From positions 124,001-188,000 of the forward strand of contig JAPPIK010000014.1 in assembly GCA_028820655.1 (NCBI GenBank): a stretch of 64,000 nucleotides of DNA, given 5' to 3'. This DNA is from Candidatus Poribacteria bacterium (lineage in GTDB: Bacteria > Poribacteria > WGA-4E > JAJDTR01). Below the pieces are notes generated by a model. It ran no database searches and was not told the DNA's origin. It saw only the letters and a list, made by a program, of their open reading frames with translations. This document shows, one piece after another, positions 52,674-61,448 of the stretch. The first letter of the stretch is position 1. Each line of letters opens with the position of its first letter. The translations under genes and the position numbers were made by a program.

Positions 52674-53207
52674 TGGTTGATTTTCTAAGTACGTATGTGA
52701 AGTGTTAGTGGTTAACATGGTCCGAACTGTGATTTATGTGATTTGGATGATTACGATGATTTAGTGTGTGGTAGTTTGATTGGCAATTGTCTGAATGGGA
52801 TCTCTATCAGGATTTTCTATCGCATTCGCTATTCACTCATTTGATCACTCACTATCCATTCGCTTGATCGGATTAAACGGATTAAAGGATTTAGGGATCC
52901 CGATGGGAGCCCTATCAGGATTAACTATGGGATCTCTATCGCGCTCATTATCCATTCGCTTGATCCTTCACTATTCGTTCAGTTGATCACTCGTTATTCA
53001 CTCGCTTGATCGGATTGAGTCATTGCACCGCGTTAGTAGAGAGGTCGGGACCGGGAGATCCGTCCTACAGAAAAGACACAGAAACCAAGTTTTTCCAACG
53101 TGGAAACGCGAAATTGGCAGATTTCAGCCCAATTTACCTATTATTTAGCAAACGTGAACCAAAAACTCGGTTTCTCTGTTTCTAGCCAACGTAAGTATTG
53201 AGGGTGA
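52674..53207. repeat. Tandem GATC-type repeats and A/T-rich inverted sequence
   Basis: From 52798 to 53015 the GATC-bounded repeat occurs as several tandem imperfect units (CTATTCACTCATTTGATC, CTATCCATTCGCTTGATCGG, GGATCTCTATCGCGCTCATT, GTTATTCACTCGCTTGATCGG). At 53088-53177 AAACCAAGTTTTT and AAAAACTCGGTTT face each other about 70 bp apart, related to the 13-bp hairpin family. I find no gene here. Confidence 0.65.
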
Positions 53208-54863
53208 GTGAGACTCATGAGGCAATACAAAGTGATCGAGACGGCGGAGGGCGTTTACTTGGCGCATATACCTCGCCATCAACTCATACAGATCGACGCT
53301 TTGGCAAAAGATGTCTTGGAATTGTATGACTCCCGCAGCGCAGAGCAGATTGAGGAGATTCTGGCGGGTAAATACCCAGTCCCCGAGATTCAAGGCTGCC
53401 TCGAAGAACTTCAATCCTTCTTTGACGGCGAGGCGTCGCAAACAGAGAGTTCCCTCGTGCAACAAGGGCGCCGACCAAAAATCGTCGCTCCCAGGTTGAG
53501 ACCGCAGAAGACCGAAATGCGGTGGGACACACTGGGAGCGTCGGTGGCTCACACACATCTACTTGGTGCGTTGTCCAAAGTTGCCGAAGTGCACTCGAAC
53601 CAAAAGTTTGAAGGAGCAGATATCCATTTTGTCGATTTTCAGCCGGATGACAAGCCGTCCATATCCCGATTTATCGCCGAGAACTATGACGGCGTTCTAC
53701 TTTGGTATGTCGATGAGTTCGAGTTTTTGCCCTTACTCCGGTATCTGGATGCGCCCGTGGTCTTGCCGGTTTATGCCGAAAGAGGAGGCAATGGCAGAAT
53801 CATAAACGGCATGCTGCGCTGGTATTCGGCAATGCGCTCCTTTGACAGTTTTATGGTGCTTACGCAATCCCCCGCGGATTTTTACGCAAAATTTTTTCAT
53901 GACACGTCGATATTTAGCACAGTTCCCTGCGGCGTTGACAGCACGTTCTTTTCCCCGATGGATAGGGAGGAGGCGAAAGCGAAGGTTACCGAGTGGATAG
54001 GGCGCCCCGAAATTGCCGAACAGCCGATTGTCGGTTATCTCTCCCGCTTTGACACGATGAAGGGGGCAGCGATTTTTGTCGATTTGGCTCGGTTGTTGCC
54101 GGATGTCCTGTTCTTGGCGGTGGGCCCGATAGAAGCCGATGAGTACCGTTTTCCGCCCAATTTCATCCATGCGGGACGGCAGCCGAGGGAAAATTTGCCC
54201 GTTTTCTATAACGCCTTCGACCTCTTCTGTTTTCCAAGCATCGCCGGTTCGGAAACCTTCGGTTTGGTGGTGTTGGAGTCCATGGCGTGCGGAACCGTGC
54301 CAATCGTTTCATCCTTTGACGGACCCAAGTATGTGGTCGGCGATGCCGGGGTGGTGGTCAAAGCGGCGACGTTTGAAAAGGATATGGTCACTATCTCCGG
54401 CTACGCCTCGCCTCATGCGTTTGCCGCCGCCGTGAAAGATTTACTCGCGGATGACGCCAAAAGGAGAACGCTTGGGGAGAAAGCCCGAGAGCGGAGCCTC
54501 ACGTACTCTTGGGAGGCGAGCGCGGCATGTCTTTTGGAGGTGTTTGAAGGTCTTAATCAAAAGCGCGAGTTGCGGCATGGCGGGAACCGGTTCCCGGTCG
54601 TATTCGGGCGGAATCTTCAAAGGGACGGCGCCACTGCTCCGAAAGCCACGGTGGTTGGCATCACTCGAGATGGAAAATCGCCCATGGGCGGACGCGCGCT
54701 TGACCTGTCGGTTGAAGAGGGGATTGCGCTTGCGTTGTCCCGTCGACACACGCCTCATGAGATTGAGGTCGTCTTGTCGCACCTGTACCGCGACAGCGAA
54801 AAAGTCAGCCAAAGTCTCCAACGCATTCACGCTTATGTGGCATCCCAATTGGAAACTGTTTAG
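53208..54863 (+). CDS. PqqD/RRE-like domain fused to a GT4 glycosyltransferase
   Basis: This is a 551-residue fusion. Residues about 4-75 (YKVIETAEGVYLAHIP, IQIDALAKDVLELYD, SAEQIEEILAGKYPVPEIQGCLEELQSFF) have the beta-strand/three-helix pattern of PqqD-like RiPP-precursor recognition elements (RRE). Residues about 110-455 form a GT-B glycosyltransferase of family GT4 type: TVPCGVDSTFFSP, VGYLSRFDTMKGAAIFVDLARLLP, FLAVGP, LPVFYNAFDLFCFPS and the donor-site SETFGLVVLESMACG (E-x7-E). The start is GTG 53208 or ATG 53217. A leader-binding domain joined to a glycosyltransferase suggests that it glycosylates a ribosomal peptide; the peptide at 57366 is the natural candidate. The RRE assignment rests on pattern only. 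Confidence 0.8.
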   Translation: MRLMRQYKVIETAEGVYLAHIPRHQLIQIDALAKDVLELYDSRSAEQIEEILAGKYPVPEIQGCLEELQSFFDGEASQTESSLVQQGRRPKIVAPRLRPQKTEMRWDTLGASVAHTHLLGALSKVAEVHSNQKFEGADIHFVDFQPDDKPSISRFIAENYDGVLLWYVDEFEFLPLLRYLDAPVVLPVYAERGGNGRIINGMLRWYSAMRSFDSFMVLTQSPADFYAKFFHDTSIFSTVPCGVDSTFFSPMDREEAKAKVTEWIGRPEIAEQPIVGYLSRFDTMKGAAIFVDLARLLPDVLFLAVGPIEADEYRFPPNFIHAGRQPRENLPVFYNAFDLFCFPSIAGSETFGLVVLESMACGTVPIVSSFDGPKYVVGDAGVVVKAATFEKDMVTISGYASPHAFAAAVKDLLADDAKRRTLGEKARERSLTYSWEASAACLLEVFEGLNQKRELRHGGNRFPVVFGRNLQRDGATAPKATVVGITRDGKSPMGGRALDLSVEEGIALALSRRHTPHEIEVVLSHLYRDSEKVSQSLQRIHAYVASQLETV

Positions 54864-55638
54864 TCCATAAATCTAGCAGGGGATGTTGGTTCGCCGTACT
54901 GCAATTCAATGCTTGTTCCTACACCATATGCGAATTGTAGGAGCGATCAAGCGAACGAATAGTGAGTGCGATAGAGATCCCTCTCCAGGTCGCGAATGCT
55001 TGTTGCCGCGCAAGGTTTGGATCGATCTAAACTAGGACTTACGCCGCGAGCGTCAAATACGCCTAATTCGGGAGTAGGGAATAACGATCGTTATTCCATA
55101 GAAATCAAGTTACCTGAGTTCGTATGGGATTGGTAGGGTTTCTGTCCTAAAACGCTTAACTTTGTGGTTTTTCCGCCAAGAAATCATGGCTTCAACGTAC
55201 ATCTAAGCCCCAGAGGGGCGACACTTGGATAGCGTCCTTGAATACGTCGGAAAGTGACAGCAATCGGTTATTCCAAAGTGGGTGATGTAACCGACACAAC
55301 CAACCTGTCGGGATCTCTATCGCACTCGCTATCCACTCGTTTGATCCCCTCGGGGGCTTGGGAGAGTAAATTTCGCTGTTTCTATACACCTTTCGCCCCT
55401 TTGGGGGCTAAGAGGTTGGCGCGTAATGCACGCCCTACAGATGTGCTCTTCAAACAAGCTTTGAGACATTGAAGCCACATGACTAACACGCTAAAACGCT
55501 TAAACTCAATCTCGATGGGTAATAACGATCATTATTCCCTACAGAAGCTTTGGCGCAGCATCAGTTCATCGCCGCAATCATTAGATTGCGCATTTTGCGT
55601 AAGTCCTGTAAACAATAATCCCAATTGGAAACGCAATC
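54864..55638. repeat. Repeat-rich spacer between the two RRE-GT genes
   Basis: It holds an inverted GATC-type copy (54945-54981), a direct copy with perfect GGGATC/GATCCC ends (55310-55348) and REP-like GCCCC/GGGGC hairpins with GTATAG-type tails (55204-55234 and 55346-55410). A right-end sequence CGCCCTACAGATGTGCTCTTCAAAC-like (55428-55452) is related to the MITE-like family. AATAACGATCGTTATTCC (55081-55098) is a near-perfect palindrome, repeated as AATAACGATCATTATTCC at 55521-55538. I see no coding frame. Confidence 0.65.
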
Positions 55639-55938
55639 ATGATTGAATTTCCTACGAAATTAAACGCCTTGCACCCGTTTTCTCATAACCTGGCGGAGGA
55701 AGTTGACCCGCTTGGAGAAGCACAATACATCGCCGATCTTACGGCGGGTTGTGTTTTGGAGATTACCCCCTTGATTGCGGGGATCCTGAGCTTGTGCGAA
55801 TCCAAATCGAACCCCGAGATTCGGGAGACACTGCGTTCCCGATTTTCGGATGCAGAGATTTCCGAAGCGTACCGTTATCTATGGCAGCTTGGGAGTGCGG
55901 GGATTCTGTTTTCGGGCAAGACCCATCGCTCGGATTAG
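55639..55938 (+). CDS. PqqD/RRE-like domain, first part of a split RRE-GT gene
   Basis: The 99-residue product resembles a stand-alone PqqD-like domain: FSHNLAEEVDPLGEAQYIADLTAGCVLEITPLIAGILSLCE, then NPEIRETLRSRFSDAEISEAYRYLWQLGSAGILFSG. It ends at a TAG (55936-55938). The following glycosyltransferase is in the same frame, with no other stop in the 27 bp between. The whole stretch therefore equals the fused gene at 53208 interrupted by one nonsense codon. It may be translated as a separate RRE partner, read through, or be a mutation. The TAG is an ordinary stop elsewhere in this window. Confidence 0.75.
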   Translation: MIEFPTKLNALHPFSHNLAEEVDPLGEAQYIADLTAGCVLEITPLIAGILSLCESKSNPEIRETLRSRFSDAEISEAYRYLWQLGSAGILFSGKTHRSD

Positions 55939-55965
55939 GATAAGTCCTTCACAAACACCGTTCTT

Positions 55966-57273
55966 GTGGCTCCCGGCTTTCTCTACACCCTTGGGCGGCA
56001 GTCGTTCGTGACGCGGTTGGTGTGTTATCAGATGTTACGCACGCTGTGCCGCGAAATGGAACTGCACGCTCCGCTCTTTGTCGAGGAATCGGACGTTGCC
56101 CTGCCGGAAGATTTTGACTGGGAGGGGGTTCAGCCGTTCACTATGCCGGCGAATTCCACCGCCTCCTATATGAATCTATGTCCAGCCGCTTACGGGGGCA
56201 CCCTCAGTCTCCCCGGTTCCGGTTTCGGAGATCTCGTCATTTCGCAATTCGCGTCACCTCCGGCAGTTTTCTATGTTTCCAGTGGCAGTTTCGATTTGCA
56301 ATCCACCTTAGACAAGTATTTTGCGCTGCGCGATTGCGACCGTTTGTGCGTTGACGCCTGGTGGATTAAAGAACGGCTTTCGACTCTGGTCCCGAATCCG
56401 GATAAAATCGCCGTGGTTCCAACGGGAGTTGATTCGGAATTCTTTCAACCGATGGATACCGGCGGCTGCAAAACCGAACTCGCTTCCGCATTCCGGAATG
56501 AATCCATAAAAGACCTGCCGTTGGTGTTGCTTTTTCTCCCAACTCTGAGCCGCGAAAGCCGTGCGTTTGTGGAAAAACTCGCGGGGCTCAACCCGCAGAT
56601 GTTCTTCATGGTGGTTCTTTGCCAAGCCTCAGAAGGGAGGGAATGGGGTTTGGAGAATATCGAAGTTTTCCCTATCGCGGACCTTGCCGATTATAACAGC
56701 CTTCCTATTCTATTCAACGCCGCAGCGCTGGGTTTCTTCCCCGCGAAATCGGGAAATCAGCTTCACCCTTTGCAGAACGCGCTGTGCTGCGGCGTCCCGG
56801 TGATTGTTTCCGGACCGGAAAGCTTGAAAACAACCATGCCTGCTTTGGGGACATATCTTTCAGTCGAGGGGAATCAAACAGTTGATGAAACGGTTGGGGC
56901 GCTGTCGGAACTCATGAGGAAACTATTGAAAGACACGGATGAGTTGCGCGGACTAAGGAAAAGGTCGCGAGAGATAGGCGTTACCTTTGGCTGGGCTGAA
57001 ATGGCGAAGTCGGTTCGAGAACTATTCACCGACTTGACGGTGGAGCGCTCCGACAGTCCAGCCAACCCGATGTCCCCGGTCGGATTCTATCAATACCATT
57101 ATGACATCGTGACGGGAGCGGTTACTCCCTCCGCTTACGAACGCACATCCGGCACGCCGCGAGAAATTGATGAACTTATCACCACCGATCTGTTGGCTGG
57201 GGCTACGTCGGAGGGGGTACAGCAGGTGGTGGAATTTCTCGCAACGGATTCATCAACAACGAAAAAACGTTAA
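55966..57273 (+). CDS. GT-B glycosyltransferase-like protein, second part of a split RRE-GT gene
   Basis: The 435-residue frame begins at a GTG with no clear ribosome site, 27 bp after the TAG that ends the RRE part. It keeps GT4-like features (VVPTGVDSEFFQPMD, ADYNSLPILFNAAALGFFP, CCGVPVIVSGPESLKT). The donor-site E-x7-E is lost: the aligned segment reads SGNQLHPLQNALCCG, with neither glutamate. The C-terminal tail (DVERSDSPANPMS ... TTDLLAGATSEGVQQVVEFL) aligns with the end of copy 1. It may be a pseudoenzyme working with the active copy at 53208, or a decaying gene. Confidence 0.7.
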   Translation: MAPGFLYTLGRQSFVTRLVCYQMLRTLCREMELHAPLFVEESDVALPEDFDWEGVQPFTMPANSTASYMNLCPAAYGGTLSLPGSGFGDLVISQFASPPAVFYVSSGSFDLQSTLDKYFALRDCDRLCVDAWWIKERLSTLVPNPDKIAVVPTGVDSEFFQPMDTGGCKTELASAFRNESIKDLPLVLLFLPTLSRESRAFVEKLAGLNPQMFFMVVLCQASEGREWGLENIEVFPIADLADYNSLPILFNAAALGFFPAKSGNQLHPLQNALCCGVPVIVSGPESLKTTMPALGTYLSVEGNQTVDETVGALSELMRKLLKDTDELRGLRKRSREIGVTFGWAEMAKSVRELFTDLTVERSDSPANPMSPVGFYQYHYDIVTGAVTPSAYERTSGTPREIDELITTDLLAGATSEGVQQVVEFLATDSSTTKKR

Positions 57274-57365
57274 AACGACTTCATTCCGGCTAAAACGCCG
57301 TCTGAAGAACTCCCCGGTGTGTAGTTGATCAAGGGGAGTTATCCTAGAAAGGAGGTAAATCTCTA

Positions 57366-57659
57366 ATGAGAAGTCATTTGAGGTCAGTGGCAAAGCGGAA
57401 AGTGTCCGATTTCCTTCTCCGTGAAGACGGAATGGTGGGCAATAGGACGGCATTCTCGGCGGCGGCATTTGTAAGTACGACCGCCCTGGCAGCGACGCTG
57501 CTTGTTTCCACAGACGCCGGCGCAGACAACCCCGCAGGAGATCATTGTCCTGTGCATCCGGAGCACTGTGCTCCCGGTGAGTTCTGTTGCCGGGTTTATG
57601 ACGGTTTAGTTTGGGATTATGACTGCCTAAAACATGGCGCCCAATGTGGTGATTGTTAA
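57366..57659 (+). CDS. Cysteine-rich peptide with leader, candidate RiPP precursor
   Basis: The 97-residue peptide is preceded by one of the strongest ribosome sites in the window (AAAGGAGG, 9 bp before the ATG). Residues 1-25 are charged (KRKVSDFLLREDGMVG), residues about 29-48 are hydrophobic (TAFSAAAFVSTTALAATLLV), then STDAGA and a cysteine-rich C-terminus. The seven cysteines are C61, C68, C74, C75, C87, C94 and C97: spacing C-x6-C-x5-CC-x11-C-x6-C-x2-C, like disulfide-rich knottin-type peptides. DAGA|DN would suit signal peptidase, and G22 or G25 before the hydrophobic stretch would suit an A24 peptidase. It follows the two RRE-GT genes in the same direction, so I infer that it is their substrate. 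Confidence 0.75.
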   Translation: MRSHLRSVAKRKVSDFLLREDGMVGNRTAFSAAAFVSTTALAATLLVSTDAGADNPAGDHCPVHPEHCAPGEFCCRVYDGLVWDYDCLKHGAQCGDC

Positions 57660-57910
57660 CACGGGGTACATAGGTCATCCTGCGTTATTTAATGTCTTGT
57701 TGTTGACTCATGCCACGTTTTACCCTTTTTGTCCATCAACTGGCAAAGTGGCAATTATGCGGTCAAACCGTAGACACATGAGTTTCCACCGCTGATTGGT
57801 TTATTTCTTATTTGCCGTTTCGCCGACTTGATTGGAGCGGGGTGGCCATTTGTTAATTTACACGGAGATTGATAACGTGGGATGATCTATGCCTTTGATT
57901 CTAATCATTA
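57660..57910. other. Gap after the precursor gene
   Basis: No further small cysteine-rich frame or coding sequence is visible. A TTTTTG tract near 57722 follows weakly paired sequence and could end the operon. Confidence 0.35.
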
Positions 57911-58051
57911 AGAACCTGTTTGAAAAGTCATTTCGAGTAGAATCATGCGTCTCGAAACCGAGTTTTTTCCTCAAAACTTGATTTCTTTCTACCACAACTC
58001 TGCAGGTTGCCCAGTGCGCGCCTTAAAAATCGTACTGTTCAAACAGGTTCT
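57911..58051. mobile_element. MITE-like element with AGAACCTGTTTGAA inverted ends
   Basis: The left end is AGAACCTGTTTGAAAAGT, and the right end in reverse complement is TAGAACCTGTTTGAACAGT. The interior of about 105 bp includes CGAAACCGAGTTTTTTCC and CAGTGCGCGCC, motifs shared with the other dispersed repeats. There is no coding frame. It matches the ends of 20699-20912. Confidence 0.55.
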
Positions 58052-58399
58052 AAAACGCAAAAGAATACTGTCTCGATCCCGTTTCCTGTGGATTGCTTTT
58101 TTATTTGAGAATCAAACCTGAAGAAAAGGTCTTCTGTTTATGACACAATAGGTTGGCTTTGTTGTTAATCCCAAGCCAATGCGGGGTAGTCAACAATATT
58201 GGTGGTTTTTTTGAAGCCATTCTTGTTGTTTTCGATAATCGGGCGCCGCAATCGAAATACAACCTAAAAGGCCAGTTTAAATCATTGATACCATAGCCAT
58301 TTGCTGGGGGATTTGGCGCCGGTGCGTCCTGCACATCCCTCAAATGTACTTTCAAGCAGGCGCTACGAGGGAGAAAAATACGATTCCAGTTGAAATCTG

Positions 58400-59205
58400 G
58401 GTGTCTCCTGCTATTGGCGTTTATGGTCATGTCGAACAACACAGCGGAGAGGTTTTAACCAAGAATCGTCTTTGCATCGAACCGCGATGGCAACTGCGAC
58501 ATCTTCTCTATGGACTTAACCGGAAACAATGTCGTCCAACTCACCGACCACCTAGCATCCGATATATTCCCCGCTTGCTCGCAGGATGGGAGAAGGATTG
58601 CGTTTACATCAAAACGCGGCATTACACATGACTGTATGTGATGGACAGTAATGGCAGCAACGTGATTAGACTTACCCAGGACAATCTCTTCGAAAGCCGC
58701 GCTACTTGGTCACCGGATAGCACAGCGATTGACTTTTCATCTGCCCGTCGGCCCGTAGGCAACTCGGTCATGCATGCGATTAACGCCGATGAAGAGATAG
58801 AAACGATGGTGACAAGCCACAAGTGGGCTGAGATTAGGCCAAGTTGGTCGCCGGACGGAAGAAAGATTGCGTTTCACTCGCGGCCCGCCTCTGGATGAAT
58901 GGCGACACTTTTGTGATGAATGCTGGAGATAAAAAGTTAGCGATGCTTAATGACTAGGAGGATAACAATAGGCAACCCGCCTATGTGCGGAATGGGACAA
59001 GATTCGCATTTGAGTCTGACTGGGACGGAGATTAGAAATCTTTCCTGATGGACTCGAACGGGAGGAACGTGGTCAACCGTAAGAATACCCTTCCCGGTAT
59101 TTAGGACGTATCTTCTTCTTGGATGCCTTGTGCATTGGCAGTCAACCCAAACGGCAAGTTGCCTATATCTTGGGGAGAACTCAAACGCACCGGCAAACCG
59201 TGATG
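58400..59205 (+). pseudogene. Decayed TolB-like beta-propeller gene
   Basis: The sequence aligns by eye with the gene at 59493-60494 from its signal peptide (CTGCTATTGGCGTTTATGGT) through RIVFASNRDGN, WSPDGRKIAF-like repeats and the 3' end (CAAGTTGCC..ATCTTGGGGA). A one-base deletion near 58632 shifts the frame, further deletions follow around 58885-58935, and stops occur in all frames. It is the degenerate first member of a tandem family of three. Confidence 0.75.
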
Positions 59206-59380
59206 ATGTCATGAAATCGACACGTGCCGAAGAGAATATCAAGTTTTCATAGAACGGATACCCAGATTTTCAAGTCATCGCCAGGAATTAGAGAATCAAA
59301 ATTGCTACCTGCAAAATCTTAGACATTCGCCACCGTTACTTTTCTTGAGAATAATGAATTTATTGCAAGGATTTCGTAGC

Positions 59381-59417
59381 AATCAAGCGACTGAATAAGG
59401 AGCGCGATAGAGATCCT
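59381..59417 (-). repeat. GATC-type dispersed repeat copy
   Basis: On the minus strand it reads AGGATCTCTATCGCGCTCC to AGTCGCTTGATT. It lies in the gap between the pseudogene and the first intact TolB-like gene. Confidence 0.6.
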
Positions 59418-59492
59418 TCGTGCTAAAAAAGTGCCAACCTAGGTTGGAGGATTCTCTAGAAGTGAAGAACCCGAAAAAGGAGAATATTAACG

Positions 59493-60494
59493 GTGAATAA
59501 AATCAGCCCATTCATGAGAAGATGCCTATTTCTACTGCTATTCGCGTTAGTGGTTACGTCGGACAGCACAGCGCAGGAATTTGGACCGAGAATCGTCTTT
59601 GCATCGAACCGCGATGGCAACTGGGACATTTACTCCATGGACGTAAACGGAGACAATCTCCTCCAACTCACCGACCACCCGGCATCCGATAAATATCCCG
59701 CTTGCTCGCCGGATGGGAGAAGGATTGCGTTTACCTCAGATCGCGGCGTCACCGATGACCTGTATGTGATGGATAGCGATGGTAAAAACGTCGTGAGGCT
59801 CACCCATGACGATTTTTTTGAAACCGGCGCTAGTTGGTCGCCGGATGGAACGAAGATTGCCTTTGCATCTTTCCGAATTGTTGTTGGCAACACGGAAATC
59901 TACGTGATGGACCGCGATGGAAATAACGCGATGAATTTGACGAAACACAAGTGGCACGATGTTAGCCCGAGTTGGTCGCCAGATGGGAGCAAGATGGCGT
60001 TTGTCTCCTTCCGTGACGGCGGATTCAATACTCCCCATCATATATTCGTGATGAATGCAGATGGAACAGGAAGGCGGAATCTCACTGCCGACACCATCCT
60101 AAGGTTCAATTCCGCTCCCACTTGGTCGCCAGACGGACACAGAATTGCTTTCAATTCGCTGCGCCACTTCTTCCCTGCTCCCTCGCGCAATGACGTTTTC
60201 GTGATAACCGCCGACGGGAAGGAGTTAGAACAGCTTACGGATGGCCCGAGTAGCAGCAGGTCACCCGTCTATTCGCCGGATGGGACAAAGATCGCCTATG
60301 TGTCACGCCGTGGCGGAGACTCTAACGTTATTTTAATGGACGCCAACGGGAATAACAGAGTCAAACTCACGAAAACTGCTCCCGGTATTGATAACGAGGA
60401 TCCTTCCTGGCTACACGGTGGTTTGGCAGTTAACCCTAATGCAAAGTTGCCGGTATCTTGGGGACTTCTCAAACGGCGCGACAACTCGTGGTGA
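59493..60494 (+). CDS. Secreted TolB-like (PD40) beta-propeller protein, copy A
   Basis: The 333-residue protein starts at a GTG with AAGGAG about 10 bp upstream. The signal peptide (LFLLLFALVVTSDSTAQ) is followed by six WD40-like/PD40 repeats with the typical 'WSPDG..IAF.S.R' element (CSPDGRRIAFTSDRG, WSPDGTKIAFASFR, WSPDGSKMAFVSFRDG, WSPDGHRIAFNSLR, YSPDGTKIAYVSRRGG). It closely resembles 61696-62664. Periplasmic binding or scaffolding is likely. There is no TolB N-terminal domain or Pal/TolA neighbour, so it is not tolB proper. Confidence 0.9.
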   Translation: MNKISPFMRRCLFLLLFALVVTSDSTAQEFGPRIVFASNRDGNWDIYSMDVNGDNLLQLTDHPASDKYPACSPDGRRIAFTSDRGVTDDLYVMDSDGKNVVRLTHDDFFETGASWSPDGTKIAFASFRIVVGNTEIYVMDRDGNNAMNLTKHKWHDVSPSWSPDGSKMAFVSFRDGGFNTPHHIFVMNADGTGRRNLTADTILRFNSAPTWSPDGHRIAFNSLRHFFPAPSRNDVFVITADGKELEQLTDGPSSSRSPVYSPDGTKIAYVSRRGGDSNVILMDANGNNRVKLTKTAPGIDNEDPSWLHGGLAVNPNAKLPVSWGLLKRRDNSW

Positions 60495-60608
60495 TGTGAG
60501 TGAACTCGGCACCGACACCTAAACAGCAACTGAAGAACTGAAATCTGCGGCAATTCGTTTCATGTTTACATATATTACCCAAGTTGCCACCTATTCATCA
60601 GGTATCGG

Positions 60609-61448
60609 CTATATGAGTAGATTCTGAGTTGGTTCATATTGGTTGATGCTGGTAGCCACAACAAATAAGACGACTTTCAGTTCAAATCCTTGAGGTGTCA
60701 CGGCATGAATGGATCGCGGTAACAATCTTTCAATCAAACTCGCGGTCGCCTCAACAGACTTGCGGTAATAATTGACCAGATAGGCTTCCCATGGCGGATA
60801 TTGCCGCTTTGAATTCTTCTTACGTATCGACTTCAACTCCACTCCAGCTTCGGCAAGACAGTCTTCAATCTCATAGTTATTGTATGCTTTGTCTCCATAG
60901 GCACGGCTGCCCGCCGGTAAGTCGAAGTCAAAGTATTGTAAGCCTTCAACATCACCGGTGCTGCCCGGAGTCAAAAAGAACTCAACCGGTTGTCGTTGAG
61001 TGGTAACCAGCAGATGAATCTTTAAACCGTAGAAATACCGGCGTTTGGACGACTGATAGCCTCGAAATGTTTCATCGGTGTAGATTCTTGAGCGACGAAT
61101 GCGGATATTGTCACAAACAACAATGGGTATAGTATCTACGGCGTAGCGTTTCTGCTTATTGAGTTGTACGAAGCTCTCGCCCAAGATGTCGAATAGATCG
61201 ATGAGCATGGGTTTAATTCGGTGAAGCCGTCGATTAAACCGGCTTTTTGAGAGCATGTTTGGAATATAACCGTGAGTTTGAAGAAAATCACGAGCGGTTT
61301 CGAAATTGGCACCGAAAAAGAGTGTTGCCACCAGTGCTGTCGTCAAGATTTCGGCATCGGACATCTGAGCTTGTGGGTCTGGCTGATGGTTGAATGCCTT
61401 TAAGAGATCGTCACACAAGCAGAAGACAGTTACAGTTTGAATATCCAT
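60609..61448 (-). CDS. IS982-family transposase
   Basis: From the ATG at 61448 (AAGGAG 5 bp upstream) the protein has 279 residues, the usual IS982 length. It has AQMSDAEILTTALVATLFF, KSRFNRRLHRIKPMLIDLF and the DDE catalytic segments: AVDTIPIVVCDNIRI (first Asp), RGYQSSKRRYFYGLKIHLLVTTQRQPVEFFLTPGS, AYGDKAYNNYEIEDCL (second Asp), and the final acidic region near KSVEATASLIERLLP. It appears intact. It separates the two intact TolB-like paralogues. I could not fix the terminal inverted repeats or target duplication by eye. Confidence 0.93.
   Translation of the reverse strand: MDIQTVTVFCLCDDLLKAFNHQPDPQAQMSDAEILTTALVATLFFGANFETARDFLQTHGYIPNMLSKSRFNRRLHRIKPMLIDLFDILGESFVQLNKQKRYAVDTIPIVVCDNIRIRRSRIYTDETFRGYQSSKRRYFYGLKIHLLVTTQRQPVEFFLTPGSTGDVEGLQYFDFDLPAGSRAYGDKAYNNYEIEDCLAEAGVELKSIRKKNSKRQYPPWEAYLVNYYRKSVEATASLIERLLPRSIHAVTPQGFELKVVLFVVATSINQYEPTQNLLI

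Noticed and set aside
53088-53177. Facing AAACCAAGTTTTT / AAAAACTCGGTTT as a CRISPR or att site
   Set aside because: There is only one spaced inverted pair with no spacers or integrase; it is better explained as a relative of the 13-bp hairpin family.
5888-55938. Amber (TAG) recoding as an explanation for two in-frame TAG codons
   Set aside because: TAG is used as the normal terminator of well-defined genes here (26437-26439, 27636-27638, 29338-29340, 54861-54863), so general reassignment is unlikely.
59493-60494. Calling the PD40 proteins TolB
   Set aside because: The N-terminal TolB domain and the pal/tolA neighbours are missing; only the propeller repeats are shared.
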